Shown: one piece after another, positions 1-6,846 of the stretch
Numbering within the stretch: the stretch's first letter is position 1
How the letters are laid out: each line of letters starts with the position of its first letter
From: Bacillota bacterium
GTDB lineage: Bacteria; Bacillota; Clostridia; DSM-8532
NCBI GenBank assembly: GCA_023446675.1
Contig: JAEXPO010000295.1
Span: 1-9,386, forward strand
Direction: 5' to 3'
DNA: 9,386 nucleotides
The notes under the pieces: generated by a model
Seen by the model: only the letters and a program-made list of their open reading frames with translations
Databases searched by the model: none
What the model was told of the DNA's origin: nothing
Position numbers and translations under genes: made by a program

Positions 1-503
1 ATAACATAGGCTCCGATAGCTGCCCCGAAGGCAAGATAAAAAAGGATGTTAAAGAGAAGGAGCTTGGGAAGCCGGCTCACAAAAAGCATAAGCCTTTCCC
101 TGAGGCTTGTCTCAGGATGTGTGAGACCGGAGTAATAATAGGTTCCGTAAACCATTCCTATAAAATAGTTCAGCACCTGAACCCCACCCAGTATGAGCAT
201 AACAATAAGAAGCGGCCTGAGCATATCCAAATAGGGCTGAACGCTTAGCAGAGAAGGTCCGATAGCTGCGACCCCGTTTTCACTCATATAGGTGCTGAAG
301 CTCTTAAAATTTTCAAAAAATGTCTGTGTGTATGGGCTGGTCACCCTGTAGCTTCCGAATATAATTCCCAGCATCACTACAAAAAGGATTCGGGCCACCC
401 AGGGGTTTTCCGTATCGTAAAACTTAATGGCATCCTTTAGATAATAAACAATGGATTTGACCTTTCCGCCCCCTGAACGGGCGCCGGGTATGCCTTTATT
501 CAT
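1..503 (-). CDS. Multi-pass membrane protein of unknown function, 3' end outside window
   Basis: I do not recognise this protein. An open frame without a stop runs from an ATG at 503 off the left edge (167 complete codons, starting MNKGIPGARSGGGK). The N-terminal ~30 residues are basic and probably cytoplasmic. Hydrophobic stretches at about residues 35-53 (PWVARILFVVMLGIIFG), 95-118 (LRPLLIVMLILGGVQVL and onward) and 146-167 look like membrane helices, with a polar Tyr/Ser-rich stretch between the first two and a charged loop (THPETSLRER) between the second and third. The start is supported by AGGAG at 512-516 with an 8-base spacer. The start lies inside the end of the pseudouridine synthase gene (8-base overlap), so the two are probably translationally coupled and share a transcript. 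The existence of a gene is well supported; its function is open. Confidence 0.75.
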   Translation of the reverse strand, partial: MNKGIPGARSGGGKVKSIVYYLKDAIKFYDTENPWVARILFVVMLGIIFGSYRVTSPYTQTFFENFKSFSTYMSENGVAAIGPSLLSVQPYLDMLRPLLIVMLILGGVQVLNYFIGMVYGTYYYSGLTHPETSLRERLMLFVSRLPKLLLFNILFYLAFGAAIGAYV

Positions 504-1224
504 GACCACCGCTCCTGACTTGCTTTATTTCCTTTTCAGTTAAATACCGCCACTGGCCCTCCGGTAAATCACCTAGAACGATTCCTCCCACAGCCACTCG
601 CCTGAGCTGGATTACCGGATGCCCCACTGCTTCACACATTCGCTTAACCTGACGATTTCGGCCTTCATGCAGGGTTATCTGAATAAGAGAGGACTTTCGT
701 CCATAGGTTTCCAATAATTCCGCCTCAGCAGGCCAGGTTTTCTTCCCATCCAATACAATACCGTTTTCCAGCCTTTCCATCACGGCTGTTTCCGGTACGC
801 CTTCGACTTCCGCCAAATAGGTCTTTCGGGTTTCGGCCGAAGGATGAGTACTTGTAAAGGTAAAATTCCCGTCATTGGTTAAAAGGAGAAGTCCTGTGGT
901 GTCATAATCCAGTCGTCCCACAGGATAAACCCTTGCCTTTATCCCCTTTACCAGATCCAGAACGGTAGGGCGGCCCTGGGGATCCGACATGCTTGAAATA
1001 TAGCCCCAGGGCTTGTTTAGCATAATGTATACCTGCTTCTTTTCCATGGAAAGGACTTTTCCTTCCCACTCCACCCGGTCCTCCGGTGAAACCATAAAGC
1101 CCATTTCAACAACAGGCTTCCCGTTAACATAAACCTGACCGCTGCGTATAATCTCCTCGGCGCGCCGCCTGGAGGCAACCCCGCAGTGAGCCATGTATTT
1201 TTGTAAGCGCATTTTTTCTTCCAT
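496..1224 (-). CDS. rluB: rRNA pseudouridine synthase, RluB/RsuA family
   Basis: Isomerises a specific uridine of ribosomal RNA to pseudouridine in the cytoplasm. Family members of this length and layout modify 23S (RluB) or 16S (RsuA) rRNA. The N-terminal S4 RNA-binding domain spans about residues 5-50 (MRLQKYMAHCGVASRRRAEE). The catalytic domain follows with GRLDYDTTGLLLLTNDG at about 103-119, whose Asp106 is the expected catalytic residue, and the late family motif HEGRNRQVKRM at about 186-196. The 242-residue length is normal. The start is uncertain: GGAGG at 1240-1244 is 15 bases from the ATG at 1224, which is too far. GGAAG at 1218-1222 lies 5 bases before a second ATG at 1212, which would begin MRLQKY, a common start for clostridial members. 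The gene follows the dipeptidase by 25 bases and overlaps the membrane protein downstream. The family call is firm; rluB over rsuA is an inference. Confidence 0.93.
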   Translation of the reverse strand: MEEKMRLQKYMAHCGVASRRRAEEIIRSGQVYVNGKPVVEMGFMVSPEDRVEWEGKVLSMEKKQVYIMLNKPWGYISSMSDPQGRPTVLDLVKGIKARVYPVGRLDYDTTGLLLLTNDGNFTFTSTHPSAETRKTYLAEVEGVPETAVMERLENGIVLDGKKTWPAEAELLETYGRKSSLIQITLHEGRNRQVKRMCEAVGHPVIQLRRVAVGGIVLGDLPEGQWRYLTEKEIKQVRSGGHE

Positions 1225-1249
1225 CTGGTTAATACTTGTCCTCCGTTAA

Positions 1250-2200
1250 TTAAGGTGACTCTGTTATAAAATCAAAATAGGTGTCGGGAAAGGGCTCGTC
1301 TATAAGAACATAATGCCACCATTCCGTTGAAATGGACTTAAAGCCCCCCTCCTCCATAGCTTTTTTTATAAGATTACGGTTGGCTGTCTGCTCATCGGTA
1401 AGACCCTTGGCCCCAAAATGAGACTTGGGATCTAAAAAATCATAAGGTGTGCCCATATCCAAATCCTCTCCGCTGCCCAGGGAGTAAAGGGTAAGATCTA
1501 CGGTAGATCCCCGGGAATGGCCTGAGCGTTTGGAAAGATATCCCTTTTGAAAAAGCTGTGTTTTCTGAACTGAGGGATAAAAGGCTTCCTTGGTAAGCCC
1601 GTCCTCAGGCTGGCCGGACCACTCTATAAAATACTTTACCGCCCGTTCCGGCCTGTAAGCATCAAAAATCTTTATTCCCAGTCCCTTTTTAGCCAGAGCT
1701 TCCGCAACTCTTTGCAGGGCATTTGCAGCCTGAGCTGTGGCACAGGGCTGCATGGTTTCATAGCCTGGCACTATTTTTCCTGAAAAATTATTCTCGGTGG
1801 TATAGCGTATATCGTATTGGACACCTGCATTTCCTCCAAGCACATCCTCCAGAAAAACAAAACCCTCCGGTAAAGCAATGGCAGTATTAGCTTTGCTTAT
1901 ATCATCCTTATCCGCAACCGGATCGGGAGTGCTTTCAGATGCAGAAGGGGTACTCTCTTCGAAGCTTAAGAGTTCATTTTCCGAAAAGGCATGCTCCGGA
2001 TCCGTGCCGCTATCCTCCGCAAGTCCGCCGTCCAGCCTGTTTAAAGACTGCGAGGCCATCAAGGGTGCAATGGAGCCGTAAACCTCATTTTCACCCCCGG
2101 TCGAGCTCTGCTGTCCATCCTTCTGAATATAAAAAAGCAGAAAGATAAGGAGTATGATGCTTAGCCAAGCAGGCAAGAGATATCTCAAGGCTTTTTTCAT
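1250..2200 (-). CDS. Membrane-anchored D-alanyl-D-alanine dipeptidase, VanX/DdpX-like (peptidase M15)
   Basis: Predicted zinc peptidase that hydrolyses D-Ala-D-Ala or related cell-wall peptides. The M15 VanX-type core fills residues ~112-310: YDIRYTTENNF (129-139), DAYRP (180-184, Arg183 matching the transition-state Arg), SGHSRGSTVDL (226-236, zinc ligands His228 and Asp235), MGTPYDF (249-255) and EWWHY (293-297, Glu293 as catalytic base and His296 as third ligand). All key residues are present. Before the core lie a short basic N-terminus, one hydrophobic helix (~8-24) and an ~85-residue Ser/Glu/Asp/Pro-rich linker, so the enzyme should be anchored in the membrane with its catalytic domain outside. 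Classical VanX is cytoplasmic and lacks this. The start ATG has AGGAA 7 bases upstream (2208-2212). It is first in a unit with the pseudouridine synthase. No vanH or vanA neighbour is present, so a role in wall recycling or remodelling is more likely than glycopeptide resistance (inference). Confidence 0.88.
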   Translation of the reverse strand: MKKALRYLLPAWLSIILLIFLLFYIQKDGQQSSTGGENEVYGSIAPLMASQSLNRLDGGLAEDSGTDPEHAFSENELLSFEESTPSASESTPDPVADKDDISKANTAIALPEGFVFLEDVLGGNAGVQYDIRYTTENNFSGKIVPGYETMQPCATAQAANALQRVAEALAKKGLGIKIFDAYRPERAVKYFIEWSGQPEDGLTKEAFYPSVQKTQLFQKGYLSKRSGHSRGSTVDLTLYSLGSGEDLDMGTPYDFLDPKSHFGAKGLTDEQTANRNLIKKAMEEGGFKSISTEWWHYVLIDEPFPDTYFDFITESP

Positions 2201-2253
2201 TCGTACGTTCCTTTCCTTCCTCGTATCAGCCCGTTCTATTCCTGTCCTATTAG

Positions 2254-2259
2254 AGTATA
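2254..2259 (-). promoter_or_regulatory. Possible -10 element for the dipeptidase operon
   Basis: On the minus strand this reads TATACT (5 of 6 to TATAAT), about 55 bases upstream of the dipeptidase start, the only start in this orientation nearby. No convincing -35 hexamer lies 16-18 bases further upstream, so the call is weak. Confidence 0.3.
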
Positions 2260-2320
2260 GCCTATCAAAGCTTAAAAAGCTATAATTCTCCTTTTATAAG
2301 TGGCGGCAGAGAGTTCTCAA

Positions 2321-2349
2321 TTTACACCTATACTCCCTTACTATATAAT
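2321..2349 (+). promoter_or_regulatory. Sigma-A type promoter for the glycosyltransferase gene
   Basis: TTTACA at 2321-2326 (5 of 6 to TTGACA) is followed after exactly 17 bases by a perfect TATAAT at 2344-2349. Transcription should begin near 2356, giving a leader of about 48 bases before the ATG at 2405. This is the best promoter match seen in the window. Confidence 0.75.
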
Positions 2350-2367
2350 AAGCTCAGGATAAGCTCA
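2348..2367 (+). repeat. Tandem direct repeat ATAAGCTCA, 11-base period, at the promoter start site
   Basis: ATAAGCTCA occurs at 2348-2356 and again at 2359-2367, separated by GG. The 11-base period is about one helical turn, and the first copy begins inside the -10 element and covers the likely transcription start. This placement would suit a repressor operator, but a chance repeat is also possible. Confidence 0.4.
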
Positions 2368-2404
2368 CGAAAGACTTTGAAAAGCGATAAAACTTAAAGC
2401 CCTA

Positions 2405-3433
2405 ATGACTGAAATAGCTATGAGTGAGGATATTGTGCGGTTGCTCGAAATTTTTTATGCCGGTTTAACGGTGCTGAGAAGTAAAGTATACAAGCAGGAA
2501 GAAAAGCCTGCTTTTAAAAAATACCCCTCCTATTGGCATATGCGTCTTTTCGGTTCTTCGGACACTTGGGATTCCAATAATTATTATCTTGCGGCACGGC
2601 CCAATCCGGGCGCAGGCATTGGGCATCAAATGGCTAATTGGATTGCCGGTTATTATTATGCAAAGGTCTTTGGCATAAAGTTTGCCGCCTTGCCCTTTCC
2701 ATCAAGCCATGTTCCCTATTCCGTGGGAAGCTGGGATGAATTTTTAGGCTTTAACGAGAGTGAGGTTCCTGTCAAGCAACTGGTTTCCCAGGGCTATACT
2801 AGAGTCCGGTTGCCTCTGTTTCATGAAAACGATGCCGAGAGGGATGTTATTCGCAAAATAATGAGCTCCTATTCAGGCAAGCGTATTGTATTTCTGTTTG
2901 AACAGGATCAGCCCTATCAGGAGCAATACGGTGTAATGACTGATCTCCGGAAGAAATTTTACTCTGCAAAAGCAAGAAAATCGGAGCGCCTCAGCTTTGA
3001 TTCATCAAATTACAATATAGCCGTGCATGTTCGCCGCGGCGATATCGTACAGGCCCCAGGTAAAAACAATGAAAATCTCACCCTGCGCTGGCTGGATACC
3101 GATTATTATGTCAACGCACTTGCAAATACAGTAAAATACATTGCTACGGACCGGCCCATTCATATTTATTTATTCTCACAGGGTAAGCGAGAGGATTTCC
3201 CAGAGTTTCTTACTTTCCCCAATATTCATTACTGTCTTGATATGCCGGATAAAGAGAGCTTCGCTCACATGTGCTTTGCCGACGCACTCATAACAAGCCG
3301 CAGCTCCTTTTCCTACAAGCCCGCACTGCTGAACAGGGGCTTAAAAATCTGCCCCGCTGATTTCTGGCATGGGTATCCGGAAACCTCCGACTGGATTCTT
3401 ACCCAACGTGACGGAAGCTTCATCAAAAAATGA
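2405..3433 (+). CDS. Putative glycosyltransferase, fucosyltransferase-like (GT11-like, HVRRGD motif)
   Basis: Probable cytoplasmic transferase of a nucleotide-activated sugar, possibly GDP-fucose, onto a glycan. The 342 residues contain no signal peptide or membrane helix. PNPGAGIGHQMANWIAGYYYA (67-85) resembles the N-terminal glycine-rich GxGNQ segment of alpha-1,2-fucosyltransferases. NIAVHVRRGDI (204-214; His208, Arg210, Arg211, Asp213) matches their hallmark HxRRxD motif, which binds the nucleotide sugar. IHIYLFSQG (252-260) and SRSSFSYKPALLNRG (298-312) match the later strand and SSFSWW-like acceptor-side motifs. The start is the first ATG after an in-frame stop, but no ribosome site precedes it; ATG 2420 or GTG 2435 (GAGG 5 bases upstream) are alternatives. 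It has its own promoter and no glycan cluster around it. Fold and motif are well supported; the sugar and acceptor are not known. Confidence 0.7.
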   Translation: MTEIAMSEDIVRLLEIFYAGLTVLRSKVYKQEEKPAFKKYPSYWHMRLFGSSDTWDSNNYYLAARPNPGAGIGHQMANWIAGYYYAKVFGIKFAALPFPSSHVPYSVGSWDEFLGFNESEVPVKQLVSQGYTRVRLPLFHENDAERDVIRKIMSSYSGKRIVFLFEQDQPYQEQYGVMTDLRKKFYSAKARKSERLSFDSSNYNIAVHVRRGDIVQAPGKNNENLTLRWLDTDYYVNALANTVKYIATDRPIHIYLFSQGKREDFPEFLTFPNIHYCLDMPDKESFAHMCFADALITSRSSFSYKPALLNRGLKICPADFWHGYPETSDWILTQRDGSFIKK

Positions 3434-3516
3434 ATCCCCCGCCTTCTCAGCCTGACCATTGATTGCCGCATCTTTTTGAAACTGCCATTATCATGATTTC
3501 CAACAGCGGATGTTTT

Positions 3517-3526
3517 ATGGTATAGT
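3517..3526 (+). promoter_or_regulatory. Extended -10 promoter for ychF
   Basis: ATGGTATAGT contains TATAGT (5 of 6, at 3521-3526) with the TGN extension directly in front (TGG, 3518-3520). A weak -35 candidate, TTTCCA at 3497-3502, sits 18 bases upstream (4 of 6). Transcription would start near 3533, leaving a leader of about 37 bases that includes GAGG at 3558-3561, 8 bases before the ychF ATG. Confidence 0.55.
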
Positions 3527-3569
3527 ATTTATGGTCTAAAACGGAATAATCAGGAATGAGGAATAAAGC

Positions 3570-4664
3570 ATGAAACTTGGAATCGTGGGACTTCCCAATG
3601 TGGGAAAAAGCACACTGTTCAACGCCATTACCCAGGCCGGCGCCGAAAGCGCCAACTACCCTTTTTGCACCATTGATCCCAATGTGGGTATTGTGGCTGT
3701 CCCCGACGAGAGGCTGGATGTACTGGCCAAAATGTATAATCCCAAAAAAATAACCCCTACCGCCATTGAATTTGTGGATATCGCGGGCCTGGTCCGCGGC
3801 GCCAGCAAGGGCGAGGGTCTTGGAAATAAGTTTCTTTCCCATATACGCGAGGTGGATGCCATCGTCCATGTTGTGCGCAGCTTTGACGACGGAAACATTG
3901 TCCATGTGGACGGCTCCGTGGATCCCAAAAGGGATATCGAAACCATCAACCTGGAGCTTGTTTTTTCGGATATGGAAGCCATAGATAAGCGCATTGACAA
4001 AACCCGGAAGCAGACGAAATCGGGAGACAAGAAATTTCAGGTTGAAGTGGAATTCCTTGAAAGCATTAAGACTACCTTGGAAAAAGGTCTCCCGGTAAGG
4101 TCCATGACCTTCACCGCCGATGAACAGGAATATGTGGACGGCCTCTTTCTCTTAACCTCCAAGCCTGTGCTTTACTGTGCAAACGTAGCGGAGGACGGCA
4201 TTGCCACTGCCGACAGCAATCCTTATGTTCAAACGGTCCGTGAAGTTGCTGCCGAGGAAAAGGCCGAGGTCATTGTCATTTGCGCCCGTATCGAGGAAGA
4301 AATCAGCCAGCTTGAAAATGAGGAAAAGCAGATGTTTCTTGAGGAGCTGGGCCTTGCCGAATCGGGTTTGGACAAGCTTGTTAAGGCAAGCTACAAGCTT
4401 TTGGGCCTCATCAGCTATTTAACCGCAGGCGAGCAGGAGGTGCGGGCCTGGACCATTATAAATGGAACCAAAGCCCCCCAGGCAGCCGGAAAAATACACA
4501 CCGACTTCGAGAGAGGCTTTATCCGCGCTGAAATTGTGGCCTATAAGGATTTAGTGCGTCTCGGCAGCTATAATGCCGCCCGTGAGCAGGGTCTTGTGCG
4601 CTCCGAGGGCAAGGAATATGTCATGCATGACGGAGATGTCACCCTTTTCCGCTTTAATGTGTAA
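3570..4664 (+). CDS. ychF: Ribosome-associated P-loop ATPase YchF (Obg family, OLA1-like)
   Basis: Universally conserved cytoplasmic nucleotide hydrolase of the Obg group. It prefers ATP to GTP, binds ribosomes and is linked to translation control and stress response. The 364-residue length is normal. The motifs run in the expected order: G1 GLPNVGKS (7-14), [14 protein letters not shown] (27-40) switch region, G3 [19 protein letters not shown] (70-88), and NVAE (205-208), the altered G4 that relaxes guanine specificity. An acidic helical insertion lies around 130-175. The C-terminal TGS domain begins near [17 protein letters not shown] (291-307), and the protein ends in [12 protein letters not shown], close to the family signature. 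The start has GAGG 8 bases upstream and its own extended -10 promoter. It converges on the GH42 operon. Both identity and boundaries are firm. Confidence 0.98.
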   Translation: MKLGIVGLPNVGKSTLFNAITQAGAESANYPFCTIDPNVGIVAVPDERLDVLAKMYNPKKITPTAIEFVDIAGLVRGASKGEGLGNKFLSHIREVDAIVHVVRSFDDGNIVHVDGSVDPKRDIETINLELVFSDMEAIDKRIDKTRKQTKSGDKKFQVEVEFLESIKTTLEKGLPVRSMTFTADEQEYVDGLFLLTSKPVLYCANVAEDGIATADSNPYVQTVREVAAEEKAEVIVICARIEEEISQLENEEKQMFLEELGLAESGLDKLVKASYKLLGLISYLTAGEQEVRAWTIINGTKAPQAAGKIHTDFERGFIRAEIVAYKDLVRLGSYNAAREQGLVRSEGKEYVMHDGDVTLFRFNV

Positions 4665-4749
4665 TTGAAACCCCTTCGGTATGGATTTTACTGGCTGAAA
4701 GCAGCTGCTTGAGGAGGGTCTGTACCCCACTTTTTGGGCCACGTCGTAA
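4665..4749. other. Convergent intergenic spacer with a 12-base palindrome
   Basis: This spacer separates ychF from the original end of the GH42 gene. It contains the perfect palindrome AAGCAGCTGCTT (4699-4710) and a weak CCCA/TGGG stem with a five-base loop (about 4726-4738). Neither has a proper T-tract, so I cannot call a rho-independent terminator here, although one would be expected between convergent genes. No gene is visible. Confidence 0.35.
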
Positions 4750-4902
4750 TTAAGCACCAAAAACGGCGCTGTGCTGTAAATTGGGGGCAGATCCTACAGC
4801 TTCCAAAACCGCAATGCCATTTTGCTCAAGGGTCAATGTTCTTACGCACACACCCTCCAGATACTGGATATATTCCTTTCCAAATTGCAGAGAAACCGGC
4901 TC
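4750..4902 (-). pseudogene. Out-of-frame C-terminal coding segment of the GH42 gene
   Basis: Read in the -1 frame relative to the upstream gene, these bases encode 50 codons and a TAA: EPVSLQFGKEY, then IQYLEGVCVRTLTLEQNGIAVLEA, ending AVFGA. The L-LEQNGIAVLE pattern is what GH42 proteins carry in their C-terminal beta-domain (L-LEPNGVAVLE type). Joined after NFGK it restores the smooth run NFGKEPVSL and a protein of about 685 residues, normal for the family. In the -1 frame a TAA at 4912-4914 blocks reading further upstream, so the change of frame must lie between 4911 and 4842, most likely in GGAAAGAG near 4900-4907. Confidence 0.8.
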
Positions 4903-6806
4903 TTTCCAAAGTTAAAAAGGAAATAATACGCCTTTCCGCTTTCCGGACAACAGCGCTTTACAACCTCAACGGCGCTTCCCTCGGGGGGAAGAATGGTATT
5001 GGGTTCAATAGCGCAATCGGCGCAAATAGCCCCAAGCAATTTTTTCAACAGATCGGTTTCCGGGCAGGTGCCGATATACCACGCATGCCCGCTGCCGTAC
5101 CTGTTGTGGGAGACCACACCCTGATCCTTTTTAAAGCTGTCGGCATAGCTTGCCTTCATTTCGGCGGAGCCTTCAAGCAGCTCGCTCCAGCCTCCGTCCT
5201 TACCTGTTTCACCTGATGAGAGGCGAATTTCAGCCTGGTTCAGAGGAAATACCGGCTCCACCTCCTGAACGCCCATGCCGAACAAATCCGTAAGCCCGGC
5301 AGGAAGGGATTCGGTGTAGCCCACATTGTCTTCGTTTTTAGCGCTTGTAAGGAAGGTGGCGATTAATGTACCGCCCTTTTTCACATATTCCTTAAGCTTT
5401 TCCCGCATCCTTTCAGGAAGCACAATAGCGGCGGGAAGCACGATGGCCTTGTAGCCGGAGAAATCCGCGTCAAAAGAGATAATGTCCGCGCCCACACCCA
5501 GCTGAGCCAGGGTGTTATAGTAGAGAGACGCGTGGTGGATATAATGGAACAGCGGATCATTCACAGGCTTTATACGAAGCGCCCAGTGGCAGTCATAGTC
5601 AAAACAGATGGCAGCCTGGCTGCTGATAACGGTTTTCTCCAGGGGCTCAAGCTGCTTTAATAGCCTTGCCGTCTCCTGCATCTCCCTGTAACGGCGCCGG
5701 GGAACGCCGTCCGCGTCCACGATAGCGTAATTCAGCTGCTCGGCTCCGAAGGGAAAGGTGCGGAACTGAAAATGGAGCATCATTACGGCGCCATGGGCCA
5801 TAGACTGCACCACGGCCTGCTTCAGCGCTCCCGGATTGGGCTGCAGGCGGCCGTCGCCTCCCAGCTTGTGGCCTCCCCCCGAAACAAATTCCAAAACCCA
5901 GAAGGGCACCTCCGGCTTTATCCCCCGGGCAAAGGCATAGGGAAAGGAATCCACTCTGGAATCCCGTAAATTGGGATAAAAGTCAAAGGCAAAGCAATCA
6001 AGCTTTTTAAAGCTCCTGTAATAATTGATACTGTTAGTGGCAAGGCCTGTGGAATTGGTGGTAACAGGGTATGCCGTATATTGCTTGAGGATAGCTGTCT
6101 GTATATCCTGAAATTCAATCTGGCTCTCGCTGGAAAAACGTTCGAATTCCAGGCGGAGGGTAGGGTTTTCATGGTAGGCGTTGATGCTCTGCCGGGAGTG
6201 GACCTCGATGGTGTTAACTGGGGGATGGATCTGGAAGAAGCCGCTATATTCCTGGGACCAGAAAATTCCCCCTGAGCGGCGATTCCATTCCTCAATGCTG
6301 CCATATTTGGATTTAAGCCAATTCTGGAATTTTATTGTGCAGGAGGGGCAGCAGCAGCGGCCTGTGGTTTCCTGTGCCGGCTCATTGTCAATTTGAAAGC
6401 CCGCAACATAGGGATTAGTGCCATAGTGCCTGGCGATGGCTTTGGTTACCGCGGCACAGTGACGGCGGTAATCCTCGTTGTTGTAGCAATAGTGCCTGCG
6501 CCCGCCGAAAGGTCGCATCACCCGGCGGTTGTCCGTATAGGCCATTTCCGGATAGCGATAAAAGATCCAGTCCGGGGGGCAGGCCGTGGGCGTGCACACA
6601 ATGGTTTTAATTCCCGCTTCGCCAAGCTCGCTTACAACGCCGTCCAGCCATCCAAACTCATAGCGGCCCTCCTCCGGCTCAAAACGGTTCCACGCAAATT
6701 CACCCATGCGCACCGTATTAATACCGGATTCCTTCAGAAGCTTTAAATCGGCGCCCAGCTCCTCCGGGCTTTTGTGCTCGGGATAATAGGAAACACCGTA
6801 ATACAT
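4842..6806 (-). CDS. GH42 beta-galactosidase, C-terminus disrupted by a frameshift
   Basis: Retaining glycoside hydrolase family 42 enzyme. The family cleaves terminal beta-D-galactosides and in some members alpha-L-arabinopyranosides. There is no signal peptide, so it acts in the cytoplasm on imported oligosaccharides. It opens with the typical MYYGVSYYPEH. The TIM barrel fills about 1-385: acid/base Glu142 in FQIDNEPAQ, nucleophile Glu306 in PFWVLEF, and a probable zinc site from Cys107 and the Cys151-153/Cys156 cluster (GRCCCPSC). A trimerisation domain follows at ~390-600 and a small beta-domain after it. The frame ends at residue 654 with 19 unrelated residues after NFGK; the proper 50-residue tail lies in the -1 frame downstream. 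Catalytic residues are intact, so activity may survive if the truncated beta-domain is tolerated. The start has GGAAGG at 6816-6821, 9 bases upstream. It is the last gene of the operon, 40 bases after the dehydrogenase. Confidence 0.92.
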   Translation of the reverse strand: MYYGVSYYPEHKSPEELGADLKLLKESGINTVRMGEFAWNRFEPEEGRYEFGWLDGVVSELGEAGIKTIVCTPTACPPDWIFYRYPEMAYTDNRRVMRPFGGRRHYCYNNEDYRRHCAAVTKAIARHYGTNPYVAGFQIDNEPAQETTGRCCCPSCTIKFQNWLKSKYGSIEEWNRRSGGIFWSQEYSGFFQIHPPVNTIEVHSRQSINAYHENPTLRLEFERFSSESQIEFQDIQTAILKQYTAYPVTTNSTGLATNSINYYRSFKKLDCFAFDFYPNLRDSRVDSFPYAFARGIKPEVPFWVLEFVSGGGHKLGGDGRLQPNPGALKQAVVQSMAHGAVMMLHFQFRTFPFGAEQLNYAIVDADGVPRRRYREMQETARLLKQLEPLEKTVISSQAAICFDYDCHWALRIKPVNDPLFHYIHHASLYYNTLAQLGVGADIISFDADFSGYKAIVLPAAIVLPERMREKLKEYVKKGGTLIATFLTSAKNEDNVGYTESLPAGLTDLFGMGVQEVEPVFPLNQAEIRLSSGETGKDGGWSELLEGSAEMKASYADSFKKDQGVVSHNRYGSGHAWYIGTCPETDLLKKLLGAICADCAIEPNTILPPEGSAVEVVKRCCPESGKAYYFLFNFGKSRFLCNLERNISSIWRVCA

Positions 6807-6846
6807 TTAATCAAACCTTCCTTTCCGTCTTTAGGGAATGAGCATG

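Noticed and set aside
1250..2200. Glycopeptide (vancomycin) resistance operon
   Set aside because: Only a VanX-like protein is present. There is no VanH dehydrogenase, no VanA/B ligase and no VanRS pair nearby, and the enzyme is membrane-anchored unlike classical VanX.
2269..2281. AGCTT/AAGCT inverted repeat in the divergent intergenic region as an operator or terminator
   Set aside because: The stem is five bases and AT-rich, with no T-run after it; it is within chance expectation for this sequence.
3434..3569. Rho-independent terminator after the glycosyltransferase gene
   Set aside because: No GC-rich stem followed by a T-tract was found; the only palindrome (ATCATGAT) is too short.
3447..4030. 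Open frames of 152 and 124 residues on the minus strand across ychF
   Set aside because: They lie antisense to a fully conserved gene, lack recognisable motifs and have no convincing ribosome site. They are codon-bias shadows.
4842..4920. Programmed -1 ribosomal frameshifting in the GH42 gene
   Set aside because: The expected slip site, T GGA AAG, does not fit the X XXY YYZ heptamer, no clear stem-loop or pseudoknot follows, and GH42 genes are not known to use it. A single-base loss is simpler.
4734..5216. 160-residue plus-strand frame over the end of the GH42 gene
   Set aside because: It is antisense to conserved GH42 coding sequence and shows no domain or ribosome site.
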